From Nocardia anocheti (GTDB taxonomy: Bacteria; Actinomycetota; Actinomycetes; Mycobacteriales; Mycobacteriaceae): a DNA stretch of 64,000 nucleotides. Shown piece by piece: positions 8,620 through 17,208 of this stretch. The stretch's first letter is position 1. Every line of letters begins with the position of its first letter. The position numbers were made by a program, and so were the translations under genes. The stretch covers positions 154,377 through 218,376 of the forward strand of contig NZ_JAQQFV010000012.1 in assembly GCF_029675105.1 (NCBI RefSeq). The letters run 5' to 3'. Under the pieces are notes generated by a model that was given only the letters and a program-made list of their open reading frames with translations, ran no database searches and was not told where the DNA came from.

Positions 8620-9459
8620 GTGGAGACGCGGGAGATGCGGTATTTCGTCGCCGTGGCCGAGGAACTGCACTTCGGGCGCGCGGCACAACGGCTCTCGATC
8701 GCGCAACCGCCGCTCTCGCGGGCCATCCAGCAGCTCGAACGGCGCCTCGGAGTCGTGCTGCTGCACCGCGCCTCGCGCGCGATCACGTTGACCGAGGCCG
8801 GGTCGGTGCTGTTGCGGGAGGCCCGGCTCGCCCTCGAAGCGGTCGAGGCGGCCGAACACCGCACCCGTCGCGCCGCCCCCGAACGGCCGGGTGTGGTGCT
8901 GGCGGTCAAGGCGGGAGCGTCCAGAGAACTGCTGTCGAAGCTGTTGGACGCCTATGCCGCCGAACCCGGCGCGGTCGCCGTCGAGGTGCTGCTCTGCGGG
9001 CCCGGCGAACCGGAAGGACTGCTACGCGCCGGGCGTGCTGACGTCGCCCTGCTCCAGCGGCCCTACGACCGGACGGCCGGATTCGACACCGAGGATCTGC
9101 ACACCGAACAGCAGATCGTGGTGCTGCCCGCCGGGCACCACCTCGCTGACCGAACTCACGTGTCGATGACCGAGATCGACGCCCTGACGGATCTTCCCCT
9201 GCCACGGTGGCCGCGCCGGGACGGCAGCTATCCCGACGGCCCCGGGCCGAAAGTCCGCGATCTCACCCAGCTGACCCAGCTGATCACGCTCGGACGGGCC
9301 TGCGCACTCATGCCCGAGTCGCTGCGCGCCCAGCTCCGCGACGATCACGCCCTCGTGCCGGTGCCGGACGCCCGGCCCGTCACGACCGTCATCGCCTGGC
9401 CACCACACAGCAGATCCCACGCCGTCGCCGACCTCGTCCGTACGGCGACACGCCTCTAG
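8620..9459 (+). CDS. LysR family transcriptional regulator
   Basis: 279 residues. The N-terminal winged helix-turn-helix (MRYFVAVAEELHFGRAAQRL, then QPPLSRAIQQLE) is a strong LysR match, followed by a periplasmic-binding-like co-inducer domain. The GTG at 8620 or the ATG at 8635 may be the start; GTG gives the common METREMRYF beginning. Divergent from an SDR gene with a LysR box between, so it probably controls that SDR in response to an unknown small molecule. Confidence 0.9.
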   Translation: METREMRYFVAVAEELHFGRAAQRLSIAQPPLSRAIQQLERRLGVVLLHRASRAITLTEAGSVLLREARLALEAVEAAEHRTRRAAPERPGVVLAVKAGASRELLSKLLDAYAAEPGAVAVEVLLCGPGEPEGLLRAGRADVALLQRPYDRTAGFDTEDLHTEQQIVVLPAGHHLADRTHVSMTEIDALTDLPLPRWPRRDGSYPDGPGPKVRDLTQLTQLITLGRACALMPESLRAQLRDDHALVPVPDARPVTTVIAWPPHSRSHAVADLVRTATRL

Positions 9460-9473
9460 CCCGGCCACCTACG

Positions 9474-9809
9474 TCATGGCTGGAATTGCTGAACGAACAC
9501 GGTGTCGACCCCGATCGGGCCCACCGCCGACGCGCCGCCCGGATGACCGAGCGGCGCGTCCCGACCCGGCAGCGTTTCGGCGAAGAACCGCGCGTTCTCG
9601 GCGATGAACTCCTCCTGGCCAGCGGGCATGTCGTCGATGTAGTAGATCGCCTCCACCGGGCACGCCGGTTCGCACGCACCACACTGGGTGCACTCGTCGG
9701 GCTGGATGTAGGCCATCCGATTGCCCTCGAAGATGCAATCGACCGGGCACTCGTCGACACAGGCACGATCCAGCACATCCACACACGCGGCACCGATCAC
9801 GAACGTCAC
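9474..9809 (-). CDS. fdxA: Seven-iron ferredoxin
   Basis: 111 residues matching mycobacterial FdxA along the whole length. Cys9, 17, 21 and 25 and Cys40, 43, 46 and 50 form the [3Fe-4S]/[4Fe-4S] pair (CTQCGACEPACP in the second set). The tail ends with a conserved PLGHPGGASAVGPIGVDT-type segment found in this family. A soluble electron carrier for reductases or P450s; no obvious partner lies next to it. It ends 14 bp from the convergent LysR gene. Confidence 0.9.
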   Translation of the reverse strand: MTFVIGAACVDVLDRACVDECPVDCIFEGNRMAYIQPDECTQCGACEPACPVEAIYYIDDMPAGQEEFIAENARFFAETLPGRDAPLGHPGGASAVGPIGVDTVFVQQFQP

Positions 9810-10010
9810 ACTGTCCTCCTCCGCCGAACGACCCCACGAACCGGGCTCACCCCCGATCCTGCGCCGTGCCGGGCCAGCGCAGTAGTGGTCAGCTGCCTAC
9901 GACCTCATCAGTGAGCCTTATGGGTTGCCTCACCGTTCGGCCGCACCGATGACTTTCCGGCGATTCCGTCGTCTGTATCTCCAGGCACCGACAGACAGGA
10001 GAGTCCCGCC

Positions 10011-10874
10011 ATGACGAAACCGCCGCGACGCGAGGTGACCTCGATCCGGGCGAACGGCGTGGCTCTCGGCATCGAGAGCTTCGGCCGCCCGGACGACCCG
10101 TTGGTGCTGCTGGCCGGTGGCACGACGATGCTGTCCTGGCCGGACGCGCTCTGCGCGCGGCTCGCGTCCGGTGGACGCCGCGTGGTCCGCTACGACCTGC
10201 GTGACTCCGGCGCATCGACAACCCTCGACCCGGAGAATCCCGCCTATGATCTGCGGGATCTCGTCGCCGACGCGGCCGCGCTGGTCGCGGCGCTCGGAGC
10301 CGCGACAGCGCATCTCGGTGGCATCGGCGTCGGCGGGATGGTCGCCCAGGTCGCCGCGCTGGACCACCCCGACCTGTTCACGGCACTGACCTTGGTCGGC
10401 ACCAGGCCGGTGGCGCCGGGCCCGATCGACGACGACCTGCCCGACCACGAGCTCACGGTCCTGGGTGACCTGTTCGCCCGCCCGCAGCCGGACTGGGCCG
10501 ACCGGGACGCCGTCGCGTCGTTCGCCGCCGAGGCCGCCGAGTCGCTGGGCGACGACCCGGCGGAGACGCGGATGACGGCGGCGCGGATCTGGGACCGGAC
10601 ACCCACCAGCGATCCCGCGATCCACCAGGCGAACCAACTCGGAATGGTGTTCTCCCGGCTCGACTGCGCGCCCCGCTGGCGGGAGCGACTCGACGCACTC
10701 GAGGTGCCCACTCTCGTGGTGCACGGTCGCGCGGACCCGTTCTTCCCGGTGGGCAACGGCGAGGCTCTCGCCGCCGAGATCCCCGGCGCGCGCCTGCTCG
10801 TCCTCGACGACATGGGTACCGCCCTGCGCGAATCCTCCGCCGACCTGGTCGCCCGAGCGATGCTCGCGCGGTAG
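10011..10874 (+). CDS. RdmC-like alpha/beta hydrolase with lost catalytic Ser and His
   Basis: 287 residues similar in layout to the aclacinomycin methylesterase RdmC group (GGTTMLSWPDALCARLA, RYDLRDSGAST). The nucleophile elbow reads G-I-G-V-G-G, with Gly where Ser should be (codon GGC, one base from AGC). The C-terminal His position reads MGTALRE instead of the usual GHAL. The Asp in HGRADPFFP remains. It is therefore probably a pseudoenzyme or uses another mechanism, while the frame is intact. RBS GACAGGAGAG precedes the ATG. Confidence 0.8.
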   Translation: MTKPPRREVTSIRANGVALGIESFGRPDDPLVLLAGGTTMLSWPDALCARLASGGRRVVRYDLRDSGASTTLDPENPAYDLRDLVADAAALVAALGAATAHLGGIGVGGMVAQVAALDHPDLFTALTLVGTRPVAPGPIDDDLPDHELTVLGDLFARPQPDWADRDAVASFAAEAAESLGDDPAETRMTAARIWDRTPTSDPAIHQANQLGMVFSRLDCAPRWRERLDALEVPTLVVHGRADPFFPVGNGEALAAEIPGARLLVLDDMGTALRESSADLVARAMLAR

Positions 10875-10964
10875 CGGTCCCGGCGCAGGTCGGCGCGGTA
10901 GCCTGGCCTTGGCTCCATCCCCGACAGACTCGGGCCGTTTCCACCTGCGTGGAGAGGATGCGTT

Positions 10965-11861
10965 GTGGATGTACTCGTAGCCGGGTCGACAGGGTTCATC
11001 GGGCGGCGGCTGTGCCCCTACCTCGAGGAGTCCGGGCACAGCGTGCGGGCGATGACCAGGCACCCGGACGACTATCGCGGAGCGGGTACGCCGGTCGGCG
11101 CCGATGTCGCCGACCCCGATTCGCTGGACGCGGCGCTGCGCGGAACCGACGGCGCCTACTACCTCGTGCACTCGCTGGCCGAGGAGGACTTCGAGCGCCG
11201 CGACGCCGAGGCCGCACGCAACTTCGGTCGGGCCGCCGCGCGAGTCGGAGTGGAACGCATCATCTATCTCGGCGGACTCGGCGACGACGGCGACCGCCTG
11301 TCGGCGCATCTGCGCAGCCGCAGGCAGGTCGAGACGCTGCTGGGCGAGGCGGGCGTCCCCGTCACCACCCTGCGGGCCGGGATCATCGTCGGGCATGGCG
11401 GGATCTCCTGGGAGATCACCCGTCAGCTGGTCGAGCATCTGCCCGCGATGATCACCCCGAGGTGGGTACGCACCCGCACGCAACCGATCGCGGTCGACGA
11501 CGTGATCCGCTACCTGGCGGGCGTACTCGACGATGCCCGAACGGTGGGCCACACCTACGAGATCGGCGGGCCGGACGTGCTGGCCTACATCGACATGATG
11601 CGGCGGGTGGCGCGTATCCAGGGGCGGCCGACGCCGATCGTGCCCGTCCCTCTGCTGTCGCCTCGGCTGTCCTCCCGGTGGCTCGCGCTGGTCACCGATG
11701 TCGATGTCCGGACCGGCCGGTCACTGGTCGATTCGATGGTCAACGAGGTCGTCGTGCACGACACCAGCATTCGCGAGATCCTGCCGTTCGAGACGATCGG
11801 TTACGACGAGGCGGTCCTGCGCGCGCTGGGCGAACGCGTCGGATTGCGGTACGACGCATGA
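10965..11861 (+). CDS. NAD(P)H-binding, NmrA/atypical SDR-like protein
   Basis: 298 residues starting at GTG with GGAGAGG upstream. The Rossmann motif GSTGFIG (residues 7-13) is that of extended/atypical SDRs. The middle includes YLGGLGDDGD and a weakly conserved active-site region. It resembles YbjT/NmrA-type nucleotide sugar epimerase-like proteins whose role is often redox sensing or quinone handling; the substrate is unknown. Its stop overlaps the ATG of the following CPBP protease gene (ATGA), so they are translationally coupled. Confidence 0.8.
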   Translation: MDVLVAGSTGFIGRRLCPYLEESGHSVRAMTRHPDDYRGAGTPVGADVADPDSLDAALRGTDGAYYLVHSLAEEDFERRDAEAARNFGRAAARVGVERIIYLGGLGDDGDRLSAHLRSRRQVETLLGEAGVPVTTLRAGIIVGHGGISWEITRQLVEHLPAMITPRWVRTRTQPIAVDDVIRYLAGVLDDARTVGHTYEIGGPDVLAYIDMMRRVARIQGRPTPIVPVPLLSPRLSSRWLALVTDVDVRTGRSLVDSMVNEVVVHDTSIREILPFETIGYDEAVLRALGERVGLRYDA

Positions 11862-12508
11862 GAACCCGCTCGTCACCGAGGCGGGACGGTGCGCGTCGTC
11901 GGCAGGTGGTCGCCGTCGGCCTGACCGGTACGGCGTTGCTGGGCGCGTCGCTGGCCGCGCCGCCGGGCGGCAGACGCTTCTACGGCCTCACCTTCGCCAC
12001 GGCCGCCACCCTGACCCTCGGCGGTCTGGCCACCACTCCGCCGTCCGTGGAGCCCCGCGATGAGCGGATGGTCGTCCCGGCGGCTACCGGTGTCGCGGCC
12101 TTCGGGGTGTTCTACGGTTGTGCGTTGATCGCCCGACGAATTCCGGTGTTGCGCAAGGCGATCACCAACCTCATGCGCTACGCGGACCAGGGCCGCACAC
12201 CGGCGGTTCTGCTGACGGCGTTGGCCAACGGGGCAGCCGAGGAGGTCTTCTTCCGGGGCGCCGTCTATCGCGCCGCGCCGTGTAAGCCCGTCGCCGTCTC
12301 CACGGGCGCCTACATTCTCACCACCGCCGCGACCCGCAATCCGGCGTTGGTGCTCGCCGCGGCGGTCATGGGCACACTGTTCGGCCTCCAACGCCGCGCC
12401 ACCGGCGGTATCCGGGCCTCCCTCATCGCCCATCTGACCTGGTCCACCCTCATGTTGCACTTCATGCCACCGCTGTTCCTCGACGACCACGCTCACCCGA
12501 CGGCGTGA
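11858..12508 (+). CDS. CPBP family intramembrane metalloprotease
   Basis: 216 residues with about five to six hydrophobic segments. The signature EExxFRG is present (AAEEVFFRGAVYR), followed by a C-terminal His motif in SLIAHLTWSTLM, as in CAAX-type (Rce1/CPBP) glutamic intramembrane proteases. It probably cleaves a membrane substrate or contributes to bacteriocin/stress resistance; the target is unknown. Start ATG overlaps the previous stop. It ends two bases from the convergent MFS gene. Confidence 0.75.
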   Translation: MRTRSSPRRDGARRRQVVAVGLTGTALLGASLAAPPGGRRFYGLTFATAATLTLGGLATTPPSVEPRDERMVVPAATGVAAFGVFYGCALIARRIPVLRKAITNLMRYADQGRTPAVLLTALANGAAEEVFFRGAVYRAAPCKPVAVSTGAYILTTAATRNPALVLAAAVMGTLFGLQRRATGGIRASLIAHLTWSTLMLHFMPPLFLDDHAHPTA

Positions 12509-12509
12509 A

Positions 12510-13772
12510 TCAGGCCGGTGCCGAGCCCCCGGGCGTGCTGCGCGCGAACGTCGTGATCAGCGCGGCGCCGACGATGGCGACCGCGGTGATCAGCGCTGTG
12601 GCCGTCCACCCGAACCACTCGACCGACGCGGCACCGAAAGCGGTTCCGAGGCTGCCGCCCACGAAATAGACCAGCATGTACGCGCTGTTGAAGCGCGCCG
12701 GTGCGGAGGGATCGATCGCCAGGACGGTGCTCTGGTTGGCGACCTGGGCGGCGAACAGCCCCGCGTCGAAGACCGCCAGGCACACCAGCGTCACGACGGT
12801 GTTCGCGAGACCGACACCGAGAGCGACCGCGGCGGTCCCGGCCAGTGCGAGGCCGACGAGGACGACACGGTGCGCACCGTCGCGGTCGGTGCGGGCACCG
12901 GCGATCCGCATCGCCAGCACACCCGAGAGACCCGCCAGGGCGAACAGGCCGATCCGGTCGGCCGAATAGGAGAACGGCGGTTCGGACAGCGCCACGGCGA
13001 TACCGGCCCAGACCGCGCAGAACGCGAAGAACCACAGGAACCCACGGAGCGCGGCGAGGCGCAGGGTCGCGTGGCGGGCGAACAGGCCGGGCAGCGAACG
13101 CAAGGTGGCGGCATAGCCGCGTTCGACGGTGCCGGGTGTCGAGGGGAGCAGCAGCAGCGAGCACACCGCGAGAACACCGCAGACAGCGGCGAACACGAGC
13201 AGCATCCCGCGCCAGCCGAGGGCATCCGCGAGCCATCCACCCACCATCCGACCGGCCAGGATGCCGACCGAAATCCCCGCCGTCACCGTCCCCAACACCG
13301 TGGCCCGCCGCTCCGGTCGCGCCAACCGGCCCGCCACCGAACTCAGTCCGGCCCCGACCGCCGAGCACGCACCGACCACACCGATCACCGGACCCAGCAC
13401 GCCGACGGAGCCGACGGCGGCGCTGATCATCAGCGCACCCGCGAGAACCCCGAACTGAGCGGCGAGCACGTGCTGGGGAGCGAAACGGTCGACCAGCGGT
13501 ACCAGCAGACCGAGTCCGATCAGGTAACCGACGGGCCCACACGCGAGAGCGATTCCGACGGCGGTGATCTGCGTGCCCAAGGATTCCGCGACATCCGCGA
13601 TCGCGGGTTGCATCGGGTAGATGGTCGACGTCCCGACGGCCGCCGCGACCGCCATGAACAGGATGATCGGCGCGCGCAGCGGAGCCGCGACGGGAGCCTC
13701 GGCGCTGGTGTGAGTGTGCATTCGACCGACGGTATGGATGCGCGAATCCGGATACCGGCGGGAATGCGACAT
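12510..13772 (-). CDS. MFS transporter
   Basis: 420 residues with twelve predicted membrane spans and MFS features, including the N-half loop around PLVDRFAP and a central cytoplasmic loop rich in Arg. It resembles YnfM/arabinose-efflux-like drug:H+ antiporters. The ATG at 13772 has AGGA five bases upstream; a second ATG at 13721 would trim 17 residues. No regulator is adjacent, so the substrate cannot be inferred. Confidence 0.82.
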   Translation of the reverse strand: MSHSRRYPDSRIHTVGRMHTHTSAEAPVAAPLRAPIILFMAVAAAVGTSTIYPMQPAIADVAESLGTQITAVGIALACGPVGYLIGLGLLVPLVDRFAPQHVLAAQFGVLAGALMISAAVGSVGVLGPVIGVVGACSAVGAGLSSVAGRLARPERRATVLGTVTAGISVGILAGRMVGGWLADALGWRGMLLVFAAVCGVLAVCSLLLLPSTPGTVERGYAATLRSLPGLFARHATLRLAALRGFLWFFAFCAVWAGIAVALSEPPFSYSADRIGLFALAGLSGVLAMRIAGARTDRDGAHRVVLVGLALAGTAAVALGVGLANTVVTLVCLAVFDAGLFAAQVANQSTVLAIDPSAPARFNSAYMLVYFVGGSLGTAFGAASVEWFGWTATALITAVAIVGAALITTFARSTPGGSAPA

Positions 13773-13808
13773 GACCGTCCTGGTCCGTCGCGCAGATCGG
13801 TCGCCGAT

Positions 13809-14003
13809 CTAGGCGGGTCGCAGCGCTCGCGTCGTGATCAGCATGGCCAGGGCCAGGCCGACGGTCGCCGAAATGGCCAGGGGCAGTGACGATGCCAGGG
13901 CGGTCAAGCCGAAGAGGAAGAACACACAGGTGGCCAACATGAGGGTGGTGCTGGTCGGATCCATGCTCGGCGTACTCGTTGTGCGATTACGTGAGTTGGT
14001 CAT
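13809..14003 (-). CDS. Small two-span membrane protein
   Basis: About 64 residues: a polar Ser/Thr-rich N-terminus, then two hydrophobic helices with a short turn, ending RALRPA. The ATG at 14003 is favoured over a TTG at 14036. It has no recognised domain and could be a small membrane stress protein. It lies upstream of the MFS gene on the same strand, 36 bp from that gene's start. Confidence 0.5.
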   Translation of the reverse strand: MTNSRNRTTSTPSMDPTSTTLMLATCVFFLFGLTALASSLPLAISATVGLALAMLITTRALRPA

Positions 14004-14116
14004 GGTCCGGGGGTTGACCGATGGCGTGGTGATCAAACCGTGACCGTATGACGATCGCGTGTCCTCGATCGGCGGTCACCGCCTCCGACCCGCCATTTGT
14101 GATCTGCATCACATCA

Positions 14117-14144
14117 TGTCAGGTCCGCGGGGACCCGCGGTGTC
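14117..14144 (+). promoter_or_regulatory. Candidate ECF41-type promoter
   Basis: TGTCAGG followed after 17 bp by TGTC, close to the known ECF41 consensus TGTCACA-N16-CGTC. It lies 34 bp upstream of the oxidoreductase gene that precedes an ECF41-like sigma factor gene. The first half matches well, the second in three of four bases. Confidence 0.4.
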
Positions 14145-14177
14145 TTGTCCTCGAACCATCCGAAGTGAGGAGACACC

Positions 14178-15368
14178 ATGAACAACACCATCGAGGTGGT
14201 CGTCGTCGGCGGCGGGTACGCCGGGGTCATGGCCGCGAATCGGCTGTCCGCGCGGGCGGGGATCGCGGTGACGGTGGTCAATCCGCGCACTGTCTTCGTG
14301 CCGCGACTGCGCCTGCACCAGTTGGTCGGGGGCACGCACGAGGCCGTCGTGCCGTTCGGTGAGGTCCTCGCCGAAGGGGTGCGGCTGGTCACCGACAGCG
14401 TCGTCCGGATCGACACGGCCGAGCAGTCTGTGGTCCTGGCCGGGGGAGACGCCCTCGGCTACGACTACCTCGTCTACGCGGTCGGCAGTGGCAGTGCGGG
14501 CGCGGCGGTGCCCGGCGCCGCCGAATTCGCCTACCCGGTCGCCACTTTCGAAGCCGCGTGCCGGTTGCGGGAGGTGCTCGACGACACCCCGCTCCCGGCG
14601 GCGGTGACCGTGGTCGGCGGCGGACCCACCGGTATCGAGACCGCCGCGGAACTCGCCGAGGGCGGACGCGCGGTCACCCTGGTCACCGGCGGCGTGCTCG
14701 GACCGTATCTGCACCGACGGGCGCGACGCACCGCCCACCGCTACCTGACACGCCTGGGCGTCACCGTGCTCGACGGCCCCGCCAGCCGGGTCACCGCCGT
14801 CAGCCGCGCGGACGTGCGGCTCGCCGACGGACGCACCATGCCGAGCGCAGTGACCGTGTGGACGATCGGCTTCGGCGTGCCGGATCTGGCCGCCCGCAGC
14901 GGGCTGCGCACCGACGCCGCCGGACGCCTGCTCACCGACGAGACCCTCACCTCGCTCGACGACGACCGCGTCGTCGCCGCCGGTGACGCCTCGGCACCCT
15001 CGGACCTGCCGTTCCGGATGAGCGCCTACGCCGCCGCCTGCCTGGGCGCCCACGCCGCCGACACCGTGCTGCACCGCGTGGCCGGTGAGGCGGTGACGCC
15101 GATCGATCTCGCCTTCCCGGCCATGTGCCTCAGCTTCGGCCGCCGGTACGGGATCTTCCAACTGGGCCGCAAGAACGACACCGCGCTGCCGCTGTACTTC
15201 CCCGGCCTCGCGGGCCGCAAACTCAAGGAATTCGCGTGCGAGGCCAGTGTCGCGCACCTGGTGAAGGAGGCACGCCAGCCCGGCACGCACCATTGGCTCG
15301 GCGACGGAACCCACCGCCCCGCGCTGTTGGCGGCTCGCAGGGAAGAATCGGACCTGCCGGTCGGCTGA
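14178..15368 (+). CDS. NAD(P)/FAD-dependent oxidoreductase (NDH-2-like)
   Basis: 396 residues. The FAD-binding motif VVVVGGGYAGVMAAN is at 5-19 and a second dinucleotide fold at TVVGGGPTGIETAAEL. A late GD motif (VVAAGDAS) closes the FAD site. It resembles type II NADH dehydrogenases/FIST-like disulphide-independent oxidoreductases and may pass electrons to quinones. GAGGAG precedes the ATG. It lies 30 bp before an ECF41 sigma factor gene; oxidoreductases are one of the known target classes of ECF41 factors, so it is likely regulated by the neighbouring sigma factor. Confidence 0.85.
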   Translation: MNNTIEVVVVGGGYAGVMAANRLSARAGIAVTVVNPRTVFVPRLRLHQLVGGTHEAVVPFGEVLAEGVRLVTDSVVRIDTAEQSVVLAGGDALGYDYLVYAVGSGSAGAAVPGAAEFAYPVATFEAACRLREVLDDTPLPAAVTVVGGGPTGIETAAELAEGGRAVTLVTGGVLGPYLHRRARRTAHRYLTRLGVTVLDGPASRVTAVSRADVRLADGRTMPSAVTVWTIGFGVPDLAARSGLRTDAAGRLLTDETLTSLDDDRVVAAGDASAPSDLPFRMSAYAAACLGAHAADTVLHRVAGEAVTPIDLAFPAMCLSFGRRYGIFQLGRKNDTALPLYFPGLAGRKLKEFACEASVAHLVKEARQPGTHHWLGDGTHRPALLAARREESDLPVG

Positions 15369-15398
15369 ACCCGGATCACGCGAACGGAGGTCGCACGC

Positions 15399-16304
15399 AT
15401 GGACACGACAGACGGCGCCGCGACGGTCGAGGCGACGGAAACCTTTCTGGCACATCGCAAGCTGCTGTTCGCCGTGGCCTACGAGATGCTCGGCTCGGTG
15501 GCCGACGCCGACGACGTGCTGCAGGAGACCTGGTTGCGCTGGAGCGCGGTCGACACCGCCGCGGTCACCGAACCCCGCGCCTACCTGGTGCGGATCACCA
15601 CCCGCCAGGTGCTCAACCGGTTGCGGTCGGTCCGGCGTCGTCGCGAGTCGTATGTGGGTTCATGGCTGCCCGAACCGCTGGTCACCACCCCGGATGTGGC
15701 CGCGGACGCGGAACTGGCCGAGAGCGTGTCGATGGCGCTGCTGCTCGTGCTGGAGACGCTCACGCCGGTCGAGCGGGCGGTGTTCGTGCTGCACGAGGCC
15801 TTCGGATTCGGGTACGGGGAGATCGCGGCCGCCGTGGACCGGACCCCGGCGGCCGTGCATCAGATCGCCCATCGCGCGCGCGGTCACGTGGCGGCTCGGC
15901 GGCCGCGTCGCACGGTCACCGCCGGGGAGGCCGAGGCCGCCGTCACGGCCTTCCGCCGCGCGCTCGAGTCCGCCGATCTGCGCGGGCTGCTCGACGTACT
16001 GGCCCCCGATGTGGTCGCCATCAGCGATGGCGGCGGGATCAAGCAGGCCTCGCCACGTCCGATCGTCGGCGCGGAGAAGGTCGCGCGCTTCATGCTCGGT
16101 GGACTCGCCCGGCACGCGGCCACCGTCGCGGTCGAGCACACCATCGTGAACGGCGGCCCCGCGCTGACCCTGCGGATCGACGGCGAACTCGACGGCGTGC
16201 TGGCGCTCGAGGTCGAGAACGGCCGGATCACCGACCTGTACTACGTCCGCAACCCCCACAAACTCGTCCACCTGACCACCCGGGATCCGTTCACGCCGCG
16301 ATGA
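15399..16304 (+). CDS. ECF41-type sigma factor with SnoaL-like C-terminal domain (SigJ-like)
   Basis: 301 residues: sigma2 (about 15-85, ADDVLQETWLRW), sigma4 (about 115-165) and a SnoaL-like C-terminal domain. The three signature motifs of the ECF41 group are all visible: WLPEP in the linker, DGGG in the extension and NPHKL near the end (usually NPDKL). In this family the extension acts as a built-in anti-sigma/activator, so no separate anti-sigma gene is expected, and none is seen. The upstream oxidoreductase gene is the likely target. Confidence 0.9.
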   Translation: MDTTDGAATVEATETFLAHRKLLFAVAYEMLGSVADADDVLQETWLRWSAVDTAAVTEPRAYLVRITTRQVLNRLRSVRRRRESYVGSWLPEPLVTTPDVAADAELAESVSMALLLVLETLTPVERAVFVLHEAFGFGYGEIAAAVDRTPAAVHQIAHRARGHVAARRPRRTVTAGEAEAAVTAFRRALESADLRGLLDVLAPDVVAISDGGGIKQASPRPIVGAEKVARFMLGGLARHAATVAVEHTIVNGGPALTLRIDGELDGVLALEVENGRITDLYYVRNPHKLVHLTTRDPFTPR

Positions 16305-16334
16305 ACGGACGGCCGCTCCGTGTGTGTTGCCGCG

Positions 16335-17189
16335 TCAGCGAGCGGATGAGTTCCAGCCCGACGGCGACGCCGTCGCGATGGCGTCGGGAATCGTGGTGCC
16401 GCGGAATCCGATTCGGTCGACGATCGGTCTGATGAGGCCGGGAACCCGGGCGAACAGCGAGTTGGTCTTCGGTATGACGATCAGGTCGGCACGGCGTTCG
16501 ATACCCGCGACGATCTCGGCGACCACCGTGTCGAGTGGGACCATCTTCCACAGCCCGCTGGTGTTCCCGCCCCAGAGGGTGTTGCCCGCGGGGTCTTCGG
16601 TCGCCTGCTCCATCATCGGGGTGTCGAAGAACGTCGGATGGGCGCTGCCGACGCCGACCCCGAGGTGCCGCAACTCGAGTCGGGTCGAATCGGCCAGCGC
16701 CCAGACCCCGGCCTTGCTGGCGGTATAGGGCCCCTGCAGCGGGGAGTGTACGAACGCCGCCATCGAGGAGATGGCGAGCAGATAGCCCTGCTGCTTCTCG
16801 ACGTGCGGCAGCGCGGCCCGGAAGGTGCGCCAGACACCGTTGAGGTTGATGTCGATGATGCGTTCGTACTCCGCGGGATCGAGCGTGGCCAGCGGTGCCA
16901 TCACCGCGATTCCCGCATTGGCGACGACGATGTCGACCCGACCGAAATGCTCGGCCGCGGCATCGACGGCGGTGCGCAGGCTGTCCAGATCCCGCACGTC
17001 GGCCACCCATCCTTTGGCGACGGTCTCGGCGCCGAGCGACGCGGCTTGCGCGGTGACGCGATCCGCGTCGAGGTCGAGCAGTGCGAGGTTGGCGCCCCGG
17101 TCGCGCAGCGCGTGGGCGACCGCGGAGCCGAGACCGCCGGTGGATCCCGTCAGGACGACGGTGCGGCCAGCAAGTCGATATCGAGTCAT
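16335..17189 (-). CDS. SDR family oxidoreductase
   Basis: 284 residues with TGSTGGLG, VANAG, catalytic Ser in AISSMAAF and YTASK. The C-terminal extension with an LGVGVGSAHPTFFDTPM segment is like SDRs that act on hydrophobic substrates. GAGGAGAAACC precedes the ATG at 17189. It is 19 bp downstream of an alpha/beta hydrolase gene on the same strand, and the divergent TetR gene probably represses both. Confidence 0.87.
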   Translation of the reverse strand: MTRYRLAGRTVVLTGSTGGLGSAVAHALRDRGANLALLDLDADRVTAQAASLGAETVAKGWVADVRDLDSLRTAVDAAAEHFGRVDIVVANAGIAVMAPLATLDPAEYERIIDINLNGVWRTFRAALPHVEKQQGYLLAISSMAAFVHSPLQGPYTASKAGVWALADSTRLELRHLGVGVGSAHPTFFDTPMMEQATEDPAGNTLWGGNTSGLWKMVPLDTVVAEIVAGIERRADLIVIPKTNSLFARVPGLIRPIVDRIGFRGTTIPDAIATASPSGWNSSAR

Positions 17190-17208
17190 GGTTTCTCCTC
17201 GGGGACGC

